Position numbers and translations under genes: made by a program. Shown here in pieces: positions 8,213-16,092 of a DNA stretch of 64,000 nucleotides. The stretch spans positions 176,812 to 240,811 of the forward strand of contig NZ_LT635545.1 in NCBI RefSeq assembly GCF_900120125.1, read 5' to 3'. The notes beneath the pieces are model-generated. The model saw nothing but the letters and a program-made list of their open reading frames with translations, had not been told where the DNA came from and did not search any database. Every line of letters begins with the position of its first letter. The stretch's first letter is position 1. The stretch comes from Gemella massiliensis (GTDB lineage Bacteria; Bacillota; Bacilli; Staphylococcales; Gemellaceae).

Positions 8213-9277
8213 CTATTTTTCTCCTTTCTGTTTCTTACTGTTAAATAGTTTATCAAGTAACTTATTATCAAAAATAGCTTTTGCTGCTACAAATAATACT
8301 ATTAAGCCGATTAAAATATTAGCTATATCTTTTGGAATACCGATAAATGATAGTTGTGGCGTTAATACACCTAAGAATCCAAATAATAACGCACCTAATA
8401 ATGAGCCTAATGCAGTATTAGCACCTATTAAGGCTACCGCAATTCCCATATATCCAAAACCTTGGAATGTTGAACCTGCTACTACCTGCCCTACCGGTCC
8501 CATATTGTATAATGCTCCTCCCAAACCTGCAAAAGCTCCGGAAATAGCCATTGAAAGAACCGTATTTCTATTAACTTTCATACCGACAAACTTAGAAGCA
8601 TTCGGATTAAATCCTACTGAACGAAGTTCATATCCAAATACCGTTTTTTCCATAACGATATAGAAAATAATAACACCTATAATTGCTAAAAATAAATCCG
8701 TACCAAGACGATAGTTGTTAAAAATTCCTTCAATCAGAGAATTATGTAGATATCCAACACCGGTATCATCAGCTATCGGTTTAGAAATAATATCATTTGT
8801 TCCACGAATAAACTTAGGAACTGCAAACTGAACGAAATATAATGCCGTATAATTAAGCATGATTGTTACAACTACTTCACTAATATTAAATCTTGCTTTT
8901 AAATATCCGGCTATTCCTGCCCAAATACCACCAACTATAATACCAGCCAATATTGCAGCTACCAATACTAAGTAAAAATTCATACCCTGCATTTTAATAG
9001 CTACAATCCCCGCAAAAAGTCCACCCATTATAAATTGGCCCTCTGCTCCTATATTGAATAAACCTGTTCTAAATGCGAACGCTACCGATAACCCTGTACA
9101 AATTAACGGAATAGTTGATACAAAAATCTCAGCTATACTATTTGAATCTGAGAAAATAGCTCCTACTACACTTAATACATCACCCGGTGTTGCTCCTATT
9201 GCTGAAATAAGTATAGCACCTATAATAAATGAAGCTAATATCGGTAGTACCGCATTAGTTAAAATTTTCTTTAACAT
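8213..9277 (-). CDS. nupP: Nucleoside ABC transporter permease (NupP/BmpC-like)
   Basis: This is the larger permease of the pair, with 354 residues and about nine or ten membrane segments. FRTGLFNIGAEGQFIMGGLF and ELRSVGFNPNASKFVGMKVN are diagnostic of the family, the latter being the ATPase-coupling loop that parallels the one in the neighbouring permease. It lies 12 bp after the ATPase gene and abuts the second permease, so the three are translated from one transcript. It probably forms a heterodimer with NupQ. The C terminus is basic and cytoplasmic (KLFNSKKQKGEK). Confidence 0.9.
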   Translation of the reverse strand: MLKKILTNAVLPILASFIIGAILISAIGATPGDVLSVVGAIFSDSNSIAEIFVSTIPLICTGLSVAFAFRTGLFNIGAEGQFIMGGLFAGIVAIKMQGMNFYLVLVAAILAGIIVGGIWAGIAGYLKARFNISEVVVTIMLNYTALYFVQFAVPKFIRGTNDIISKPIADDTGVGYLHNSLIEGIFNNYRLGTDLFLAIIGVIIFYIVMEKTVFGYELRSVGFNPNASKFVGMKVNRNTVLSMAISGAFAGLGGALYNMGPVGQVVAGSTFQGFGYMGIAVALIGANTALGSLLGALLFGFLGVLTPQLSFIGIPKDIANILIGLIVLFVAAKAIFDNKLLDKLFNSKKQKGEK

Positions 9278-9289
9278 ACGTTCTCCTCT

Positions 9290-10801
9290 CTACTTCTTAA
9301 CCCCTGCCATAAGCAGACCTAATTGTTCTTTAGTTACATTTTCATCATTATCTACAACATCAATAATATTACCGTTATGAATAACCGCTATTCTATCCGA
9401 TAATGTTAATATCTCATCTAAATCAAACGAAATTAGAAGAACACTGTTTCCTCTATCTCGATAATCTATCAACATTCTGTGAATACCATTTATTGCTCCC
9501 ACATCAAGACCACGAGTGGGTTGTGTTGTAACTAATAATTTCGGATCTAACTCTAACGCACGACCGATAATAAGTTTTTGTTGATTCCCTCCACTCATAC
9601 TACGGGCAGAGATTTTTTCATCACCTGCTTTTCGCACATCATACTTCTCACATAATTCTTTTGCAAATTTAGAAATAACAGGTTTTTTCAAAAAACCGCG
9701 ACCGGCAAATTTTGATGTATAATAATTTTCCAACACCGCATTTTCTTCTATACTAAAATCAAGAACCAGTCCATCTTTATGTCTGTCTTCTGCTATAATT
9801 TCAAGACCTAACTCTTTACGTTTTGATGTTGATAGCGTAGTTATATCTTGCCCTTCAAAAACAATTTTCCCTTTTGTTTGTTTTAAAAGAGCATTTAATA
9901 CCTCTACAAATTGCTGTTGGCCATTCCCATCAACCCCGGCAATACCAAGGATCTCTTTCTCTTTTACTTCTAGGTTGAAATCATGTAAAATATTTTGTTT
10001 TTCAGTAGTATCAGCATAAACGCCTGCCACTTCTAATATATTTTTCACGCCATCTCGTGAACGCTCATATTTGATTATTTCCAAATCTTTACCAATCATA
10101 AGACTTGCTAATTTTTCTTTAGTTGTTTCAGATATCTCAACAGTACCGAAGTATTCCCCACGACGAATAATACTACAACGATCGGCTACTGCCATAATCT
10201 CGTTTAATTTATGCGTAATTAGGAGTATTGTTTTTCCTTCAGCTTGAAGATTTTTTAAAATTGCCAAAAACTCTTCAATCTCCGCAGGTGTTAATACTGC
10301 AGTCGGCTCATCAAATATTAAAATGTTAGCATCACGATACAACATTTTAAGTATTTCTACCCTTTGCTGCATTCCGACACTAATATCTCCTACCAAGGCT
10401 TTAGGATTTACCTCAAGTCCATATTTTTTTGACAGTTCTGAAATTTTCGCAGCAGCTGTTTCTAAATCTATTTTACCGCCTTTTACTTCTTCCATTCCCA
10501 AGATAATGTTTTCAGCAACTGTAAAATTTTTAATCAGTTTAAAATGTTGATGCACCATTCCTATTCCCAATTTATTAGCATGTTTCGGATCTTTGATGTC
10601 AACTTCTTTACCATCAAGTTTAATTACACCCTCTTCTTGATGATACATCCCAAAAAGAACCGACATCAACGTAGATTTACCAGCACCATTTTCTCCAAGA
10701 AGTGCATGAATTTCATTCTTCTTAACCTGAATGGTAATATCTTTATTAGCGTAGAAGTCGCCAAACTTTTTAGTAATGTTCAGCATTTCTATAGCATACA
10801 T
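9290..10801 (-). CDS. nupO: Nucleoside ABC transporter ATP-binding protein, tandem ABC domains (NupO-like)
   Basis: This 503-residue protein holds two ATPase domains in one chain, as in ribose- and nucleoside-type importers. The first has Walker A GENGAGKS near residue 37, signature ISVGMQQRVEI and Walker B ILIFDEPT. The second has a degenerate P-loop-like GVDGNGQQQ, signature RSMSGGNQQKLIIGRALE, and a degenerate Walker B (LLVTTQPTRGLDVG) with Gln where the catalytic Glu would be. One catalytic and one degenerate site is the normal arrangement in this family. It is the first gene of the operon with both permeases, preceded by AGGTAAAG. No purine-riboswitch-like sequence was recognised upstream. 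Confidence 0.93.
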   Translation of the reverse strand: MYAIEMLNITKKFGDFYANKDITIQVKKNEIHALLGENGAGKSTLMSVLFGMYHQEEGVIKLDGKEVDIKDPKHANKLGIGMVHQHFKLIKNFTVAENIILGMEEVKGGKIDLETAAAKISELSKKYGLEVNPKALVGDISVGMQQRVEILKMLYRDANILIFDEPTAVLTPAEIEEFLAILKNLQAEGKTILLITHKLNEIMAVADRCSIIRRGEYFGTVEISETTKEKLASLMIGKDLEIIKYERSRDGVKNILEVAGVYADTTEKQNILHDFNLEVKEKEILGIAGVDGNGQQQFVEVLNALLKQTKGKIVFEGQDITTLSTSKRKELGLEIIAEDRHKDGLVLDFSIEENAVLENYYTSKFAGRGFLKKPVISKFAKELCEKYDVRKAGDEKISARSMSGGNQQKLIIGRALELDPKLLVTTQPTRGLDVGAINGIHRMLIDYRDRGNSVLLISFDLDEILTLSDRIAVIHNGNIIDVVDNDENVTKEQLGLLMAGVKK

Positions 10802-11209
10802 ATCTTTACCTCACTTTTGTATTTTCTTACCTATATATTATAATATATTTTTTCTTACTAGAAAAGTATTTTAAACAATTTTATACTATTAATTTGTTAT
10901 TATTTGTACTTTTTTATTTTACAGTCGTAAACTGAATTGTATACGTTATTATTTATTCTTGAAATAATTAAAAATTATAACAATAATTTAAAAACAAATT
11001 TTTTATTATTTAATACTAAATAACATAATAAATTATACACAAAGGATAGCATAAAAACTTTTTTAAAATTACCATACTACAAAAAAATAATGACTTTTAT
11101 AGAATAATCTCCAAAAAAGTCATTACTTCGCCGAATTAATTAACAATTTTATACAACTAAACTTATAAATTATAAAAGTTTACTATGTTATTTGCACTTT
11201 CCTTATAAA
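10802..11209. other. 408-bp non-coding gap with one hairpin
   Basis: This AT-rich region separates the nupOPQ promoter side from the end of the HIT gene. Apart from a hairpin (AATGACTTTT/AAAAGTCATT at 11089-11124), which is probably the terminator of the punA-HIT transcript, I see no coding potential, riboswitch fold or repeat. Confidence 0.6.
11089..11124 (-). terminator. Terminator of the punA-HIT operon
   Basis: AATGACTTTT pairs perfectly with AAAAGTCATT around a 16-nt loop. It lies 86 bp past the HIT stop codon and exits into a T-rich run on the minus strand. Confidence 0.65.
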
Positions 11210-11638
11210 CTACTTAATATTATTGATAATTGTTTGTTGAATTTCTTTAAATTCATCAGATTCAATTTTTTGTGGTGGCCATTTTATCTCCAAATTATCA
11301 AAGTTAGCGTCTTTATTTTTGTAACGTGGAACAATATGGAAATGCAGGTGAAATACACTTTGCCCGGCGTATTCTTCATTATTTTGAAAAATATTAACAC
11401 CGTCACAACCATAAGCATTTTTTACCGCATTGGCAATTTTAGGTAAAACACGACCGATATTTGCTGCTACTTCAGGGTCACAATCAAAAATATTACGGCT
11501 ATGTTTTTTAGGGATTACTAAAGTATGACCTTTAGTAATTGGAAAAACATCTAAAAAGCTATACACATGTTCATCTTCATATATTTTGTAACTGGGAATT
11601 TCATCATCAATAATTTTTTCGAAAATTGTTTTTTCCAT
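11210..11638 (-). CDS. HIT family nucleotide hydrolase
   Basis: The start is placed at MEKTIFEK, nine bases inside the longest frame, because AGAGGTG lies at the correct distance upstream. The 142-residue protein carries the histidine triad HLHFHIVPRY, whose middle histidine is the nucleophile in hydrolysis of adenylated or other nucleoside 5'-phosphate conjugates. EIPSYKIYEDE and GHTLVIPKKH are also conserved. It lies 11 bp downstream of punA, so it shares that transcript. Family members are Hint-like, and the physiological substrate is not known. Confidence 0.93.
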   Translation of the reverse strand: MEKTIFEKIIDDEIPSYKIYEDEHVYSFLDVFPITKGHTLVIPKKHSRNIFDCDPEVAANIGRVLPKIANAVKNAYGCDGVNIFQNNEEYAGQSVFHLHFHIVPRYKNKDANFDNLEIKWPPQKIESDEFKEIQQTIINNIK

Positions 11639-11649
11639 AATACACACCT

Positions 11650-12474
11650 CTATTTTAAATTTTCTAAAGTTTTTACAAGTAATTGTTTTAAATTAATACT
11701 TATTTGTTTTGCAACTTTTAAAACATGCTCATGATCATGCTTTTTCTCTTGAATACCGGTTGCCATATTAGTAGCACAAGCTAAAACCGCCACCGGTAAC
11801 CCTGCGTGATTTGCTGCAATAACTTCGGGAACGGTAGACATACCGACTAAGTCACATCCCATTGTCTTAAACGCCTGAATCTCGGCACGGGTTTCAAAGT
11901 ATGGTCCTTGGAAAAAACCGTAAGTACCTTGTGGTAAATTAATATCCAACTCCCTTGCAGAATTTTTTAGTGTTTCCACTAAATAAGGATCGAACGGTGT
12001 TGTCATATCAACAAAACGTTCTCCAAGACGCAAATCATTTTCTCCTATTAACGGATTATCACTAACCAATGAGATAAAATCATCAAGACAAACAATTTCC
12101 CCCTCAGAAAAATCGGTATTAACAGCTCCACAAGCATTAGTGATAAATAACCCTTTTACTTGTAAAAATTTCACAACATAAGTCATAAATGCAACGTCTT
12201 TCATACTATGTCCCTCATAGTAATGAAGTCTGCCATTAAGAACCAGAACATTTTTCCCGGCAATTTGCCCAAATGTAAGTTTATTAGCATGACCTTTTAC
12301 ATGATTAGCACGATTATTTCCCGGAAAATTTGGGATAGCCTCATAGCCAAGTTCTTGTTGATTTTCTAATTCAAGTGTGATGCCACTGCCAAGAACTACA
12401 GCATAATCTATCTTAGCATTAAAATATTTTATAATATAATTAGCCGTTTCAACAATATTATTATAGTAAGTCAT
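11650..12474 (-). CDS. punA: Purine nucleoside phosphorylase (trimeric PNP family)
   Basis: PNP splits inosine or guanosine with phosphate into the free base and ribose-1-phosphate. The start is placed at MTYYNNIV because AGGAGG lies 13 bp before it; the longer frame would add 26 residues with no site. The resulting 274 residues equal the family norm. Motifs in order are VVLGSG, GHANKLTFG, GRLHYYEGH (phosphate binding), TNACGAVN, GPYFETRAEI and MSTVPEVIAANHAGL. Neighbouring nucleoside transporter genes and BMP lipoproteins make an uptake-and-salvage cluster. It heads a two-gene operon with the HIT protein and is divergent from the first BMP gene. Confidence 0.95.
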   Translation of the reverse strand: MTYYNNIVETANYIIKYFNAKIDYAVVLGSGITLELENQQELGYEAIPNFPGNNRANHVKGHANKLTFGQIAGKNVLVLNGRLHYYEGHSMKDVAFMTYVVKFLQVKGLFITNACGAVNTDFSEGEIVCLDDFISLVSDNPLIGENDLRLGERFVDMTTPFDPYLVETLKNSARELDINLPQGTYGFFQGPYFETRAEIQAFKTMGCDLVGMSTVPEVIAANHAGLPVAVLACATNMATGIQEKKHDHEHVLKVAKQISINLKQLLVKTLENLK

Positions 12475-12652
12475 ATAATTCCTCATTCCTCCTGAAAATG
12501 CTTTATCACAAATATTATAGCATAAACCAAATAAAAAAAGTAGAATTTTCATTTACTGTAAAAAAATTAAAAAAACATGTTGAAATCGTTTAAATTTTGT
12601 GTTATTGTGTATTTATAAAATATTATAGAGAAAGCGAACTAAGGAGGATATT

Positions 12653-13768
12653 ATGAAAAAAATACGCACTCTTATAACAATTTTATTAACATTATCATTG
12701 GTGACTTTAGGTTGTTCATCAAAAAATGATAAAAAAGAAACCGGCTCTACCGATGGAAAAAACTATAAAATCGGTATAGTAACAGGTGAAGGCGGAGCAA
12801 AAGATAAAAGTTTTAATCAGGCTAACGTCGAGGCTATACAAGCATGGACAAAAGCTAACGGTTCAAAAGATCCGGCTGTCATTGAAACTAAAAACCAATC
12901 AGATATAGCTGCAAACTTACAAAACGCAACAAAAGCATCTGATATAATTTCGGTAGCAGGTTATGAATTTGAAAAGGAAATTCCAAAAGTTGCTCAACAA
13001 AATAAAGATAAAAAATTCTTATATATAGATACTTCTGTTGATGAACCGAATATTGCATCTCTTATATTCAAAGAGCAAGAAGCAGGTTATCTAGCAGGAT
13101 ATATAGCAGCTTTACAATCTAAAACCGGTAAAGTAGGATTTATCGGGGGAACAAAAATTCCACCGGTAGAGCGTTTTGGTATCGGTTTTGTCCAAGGTGC
13201 TAAAGCAGCGAACAAAGATGTTAAAATTATGTATAACTATAGTGGCACATTCTCAGATACAAACAAAGGTAAAACCTTAGCAGCAACAATGTACGACTCA
13301 GGAGCGGACGTTATCTTCGTAGCTGCAGGAAACACAGGTAACGGTGTCATCTCGGAAGCAAAAGAACGTGGCGTTATTGATATGAAAGATAGTGGAGAAA
13401 TAAAACACTGGGTTATCGGAGTGGATAAAGATCAATACGAAGAAGGAATCTTCAAAGGAAAAGATAAAGATGGAAAAGACTATCAAAAATCAGCTGTTTT
13501 AACTTCAGCGGTGAAAAATATTGAAGTAGCCGTTACAAAAATTTTAAACGATATAAAAGCAGATCAATTTAAAAACGGCGATCATATCTTTGGAATTAAA
13601 GAAAACGGTGTAGGTATTCCGAAAGAAAATCCTAATTTAGATCAAACTACAACGGAAAAAATTAAAGCAGCTGTAGAAGAATTAAAATCAGGTAAAGTGG
13701 AAATAGTCGGTACCGGTTCTGAATTAAAAGAAAAAGGAACAGCTACTAATATTGAAGGCGAGTTATAA
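12653..13768 (+). CDS. BMP family nucleoside-binding lipoprotein, copy 1
   Basis: The 371-residue protein starts with a lipoprotein signal peptide whose lipobox is VTLGC (Cys about residue 21), so it is tethered to the outer membrane face. The mature part is a periplasmic-binding-like BMP (PnrA/TmpC) domain. GAKDKSFNQANVEAIQAW, NQSDIAANLQNA and GTFSDTNKGKTLAATMYDSG are the ligand-binding and hinge blocks. Relatives bind purine nucleosides for NupOPQ-type importers. It is preceded by AAGGAGG and followed by a strong terminator, so it is transcribed alone. A very similar paralogue follows 479 bp downstream. Confidence 0.93.
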   Translation: MKKIRTLITILLTLSLVTLGCSSKNDKKETGSTDGKNYKIGIVTGEGGAKDKSFNQANVEAIQAWTKANGSKDPAVIETKNQSDIAANLQNATKASDIISVAGYEFEKEIPKVAQQNKDKKFLYIDTSVDEPNIASLIFKEQEAGYLAGYIAALQSKTGKVGFIGGTKIPPVERFGIGFVQGAKAANKDVKIMYNYSGTFSDTNKGKTLAATMYDSGADVIFVAAGNTGNGVISEAKERGVIDMKDSGEIKHWVIGVDKDQYEEGIFKGKDKDGKDYQKSAVLTSAVKNIEVAVTKILNDIKADQFKNGDHIFGIKENGVGIPKENPNLDQTTTEKIKAAVEELKSGKVEIVGTGSELKEKGTATNIEGEL

Positions 13769-13773
13769 AAAGT

Positions 13774-13807
13774 AAAAAATCAGGATGAAATTTCATCCTG
13801 ATTTTTT
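13774..13807 (+). terminator. Terminator of the first BMP gene
   Basis: AAAAAATCAGGATGAAA pairs with TTTCATCCTGATTTTTT to make an almost loopless hairpin ending in a T run, 6 bp past the stop codon. Confidence 0.92.
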
Positions 13808-14246
13808 TATTTAAGCATTATTTTTCAAAATCTCTATCGGTAATCCGTTCGATTTAATAGGCAATAATTACTTGCATACAAAAATTTTCTAGTTTATATA
13901 CAATATTCTAATATAACACTTAAAATCAGATTTATTTTTTATTTTTTATAAAATAAATATTATTATTTAGATAATTATAAACTAATATATTAAAATAATA
14001 TCTTAGTGATAATCAAAGTCAAAAAAAGTTGTGAAAATGCTTTATTTTTCATATGTATTAGCCTATTGCACAAATAAATAATGAACATTAAGATTTTATA
14101 TATAAAAGAAAACGTATTTAATCGTTATAACCCGAACATTATAAAAATATGTAGTATTAAAATAAATAAAATATTGATATTTAAGTTATTTTGTGGTATT
14201 ATTTTAATATAACTAATATATACAATTATAAAGGAGATTATTTTTT
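13808..14246. other. 439-bp non-coding gap between the two BMP genes
   Basis: This is very AT-rich intergenic DNA holding the promoter of the second BMP gene, with GGAGA before its ATG. I see no open frame of interest and no recognisable riboswitch. The sequence around 14108 (GAAAACGTATTT) only weakly resembles a cre site. Confidence 0.55.
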
Positions 14247-15353
14247 ATGAAAAAAGTTTTTTCACTAATTGCAGTTGTGTTATCAGCAGCATTAATTATT
14301 GTAGGATGTTCTTCTAAATCGTCTAATAATAGCGGTTCATCTTCAAAATCTGATTTAAAAATCGGAGTAGTTACTGATGAAGGCGGAGCAAAAGATAAAA
14401 GTTTCAACCAAAGTAATGTAGAAGCTGTAAAAGCATGGGTTGAAAAAAATGGTGGTAAAGCACTTAATCCGATAGAAACTAAAAACCAAAGTGACATCGC
14501 TGCCAACTTACAAAATGCAGCGAAAGCATCTGATGTTATTTCATTGGCAGGTTTCTACTTTGAAAAAGAATTACCAAAAGTAGCAGATTCATTTGGAGAT
14601 AAAAAATTCATCTTTATTGATGGAGTAGTTGAAAAACCAAATGTAGAATCTATTAACTTCGCTGAACATGAAGCAGGATATTTAGCCGGATATGCAGCAG
14701 CTTTACAATCTAAAACCGGTAAAGTAGGATTTATCGGTGGTGCTAAAATTCCGGCAGTAGTGAAATTCGGTTTAGGATTTGTTCAAGGTGCTAAAGCAGC
14801 TAATAAAGATATTAAAATCATTTATAACTACAGCGGATCATTCAACGATACAAACAAAGGTAAAACTTTGGCAGCAACAATGTATGATGCAGGAGCAGAC
14901 GTTATCTTCGTAGCAGCCGGCGGTACAGGTAGCGGATCTATTAAAGAAGCACAAGAAAGAGCTACTAAAGATGTTAAAGAAAGCGGAGAAATTAAACATT
15001 GGATCGTTGGGGTAGATAAAGACCAATATTCAGAAGGTATCTTCAAAGCTAAAGATAAAGATAATAAAGATGTAGAAAAATCTGTTATCTTAACATCAGC
15101 AGTTAAACGTATTGATGTTGCTGTAACTCAAGTATTAGACGCAATTAAAGATGGTAAATTTGAAGGCGGAAAAGCAAAAGTCTTCACAATCAAAGAAGAT
15201 GGTGTTGGACTTCCTGAGAAAAATCCTAACTTAAGCGATGATATTGCTTCAAAAGTTAAAACAGCAGTAGAAGACTTAAAATCTGGAAAATCCACTGTTG
15301 AATCAGATGTAGCTAAAATTACTGATAAAGCAAATATTGACGGAGAACTATAA
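14247..15353 (+). CDS. BMP family nucleoside-binding lipoprotein, copy 2
   Basis: The 368-residue paralogue of the preceding gene has lipobox LIIVGC followed by a serine-rich linker (SSKSSNNSGSSSKS). It repeats the same ligand-domain blocks: GAKDKSFNQSNVEAVKAW, NQSDIAANLQNAAKASD, GFVQGAKAANKDIKIIYNYS and DTNKGKTLAATMYDAGADV. Long stretches are identical to copy 1, so the pair arose by duplication. Different N-terminal linkers and scattered pocket substitutions could mean different nucleoside preferences. It has its own ribosome binding site (AAGGAG) and terminator. It presumably feeds the NupOPQ-like transporter. Confidence 0.93.
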   Translation: MKKVFSLIAVVLSAALIIVGCSSKSSNNSGSSSKSDLKIGVVTDEGGAKDKSFNQSNVEAVKAWVEKNGGKALNPIETKNQSDIAANLQNAAKASDVISLAGFYFEKELPKVADSFGDKKFIFIDGVVEKPNVESINFAEHEAGYLAGYAAALQSKTGKVGFIGGAKIPAVVKFGLGFVQGAKAANKDIKIIYNYSGSFNDTNKGKTLAATMYDAGADVIFVAAGGTGSGSIKEAQERATKDVKESGEIKHWIVGVDKDQYSEGIFKAKDKDNKDVEKSVILTSAVKRIDVAVTQVLDAIKDGKFEGGKAKVFTIKEDGVGLPEKNPNLSDDIASKVKTAVEDLKSGKSTVESDVAKITDKANIDGEL

Positions 15354-15384
15354 TCTTTCCACAATATAGAATTAAATATTATAA

Positions 15385-15422
15385 AATATCCCATAAAACT
15401 CAAATGAGTTTTATGGGATATT
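15385..15422. terminator. Bidirectional terminator between BMP copy 2 and the YheA gene
   Basis: A perfect 18-bp stem, AATATCCCATAAAACTCA with its complement, has a 2-nt loop. The genes on either side converge, so it can serve both. Confidence 0.9.
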
Positions 15423-15453
15423 GTTCATTTACATATTTTATAAAAAATTATTT

Positions 15454-15807
15454 TTATTGATTTCCATATTTTTCAAATAATTCATCCAACGGTTTATACA
15501 TTATTTTATTCAAATCCTCAATAAGAATTTGTAATTTTTGTTGAACTTGCATAAACTCTAAAAATTTTGAATTAGCCATTAATTTTTGTTGAATTTCTTC
15601 AAGGTTTTTTAATTCTTCTTTTGATTGCTCACTATCAGAATCTGCTTTTTCCATTATTTTTTTTTGTACTGATACAAATTCAGTATATAATTTTTTAGCT
15701 TCTTCATCTGCATATAATGCTTCTGTAGCTTTTATTGATGCTTGATATTCATCACTATTTCTTAATGCTCTTTCAAATTCGTTTGCTTTATCATAAATAT
15801 TTACCAT
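15454..15807 (-). CDS. UPF0342 (YheA/YlbF-like) protein
   Basis: This 117-residue, highly charged helical protein belongs to the DUF964 (YlbF/YmcA/YheA) superfamily. It opens with MVNIYDKANEFERALRNSDE, and the helix-rich centre has ADEEAKKLYTEFVSVQKK, with a typical C-terminal EDLNKIM region. B. subtilis YlbF and YmcA take part in the Y-complex with RNase Y, while the YheA branch has no firm function. There is no cysteine cluster of the YlbF/YmcA type, favouring the YheA branch. It appears monocistronic. Confidence 0.85.
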   Translation of the reverse strand: MVNIYDKANEFERALRNSDEYQASIKATEALYADEEAKKLYTEFVSVQKKIMEKADSDSEQSKEELKNLEEIQQKLMANSKFLEFMQVQQKLQILIEDLNKIMYKPLDELFEKYGNQ

Positions 15808-15912
15808 AATTATTTACGCTCCTAAATGTGTTTTTCTACATTGTATCATAGTTTAACCTTTTTTGACAATAATAAAGTTATATTTAAAATTTTTATTGAT
15901 ATACTACAAAAA

Positions 15913-15968
15913 AGGAGCGACTTGAAAATCCTGATTTCGTTAAAAATTGATTTTGTTAAGTCACCCCT
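15913..15968. repeat. Dispersed intergenic hairpin, copy B
   Basis: Arms AGGAGCGACTT and AAGTCACCCCT pair with G-U and mismatch positions, with an inner AAAATC/GATTTT stem. About four-fifths of its sequence matches the hairpin at 48883. It lies downstream of the thioester adhesin and upstream of the YheA gene. Confidence 0.75.
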
Positions 15969-16031
15969 ACAGTTTTATTAGATTTGGAAAAAACTCTTTT
16001 AATATATTCCCAAATTAATAAACCACTGAAT

Positions 16032-16074
16032 CTGACTGCTAATAGGTAAATTCTATTAGAATTTTTTAGGTCAG
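16032..16074 (-). terminator. Probable terminator of the thioester adhesin gene
   Basis: Nested stems CTGAC/GTCAG and CTAATAG/CTATTAG lie 19 bp past the adhesin stop codon. There is no perfect T run on the minus-strand exit, so this is a moderate call. Confidence 0.5.
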
Positions 16075-16092
16075 TTTTTATTCGGTTAGTTA

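Noticed and set aside
10802..11089. Purine riboswitch upstream of the nucleoside transporter
   Set aside because: No conserved three-helix purine aptamer core was seen in either orientation.
12590..12606. cre-like site (TGAAATCGTTTAAA) upstream of the first BMP gene
   Set aside because: The last conserved CA is absent and the match is partial. CcpA control is not supported.
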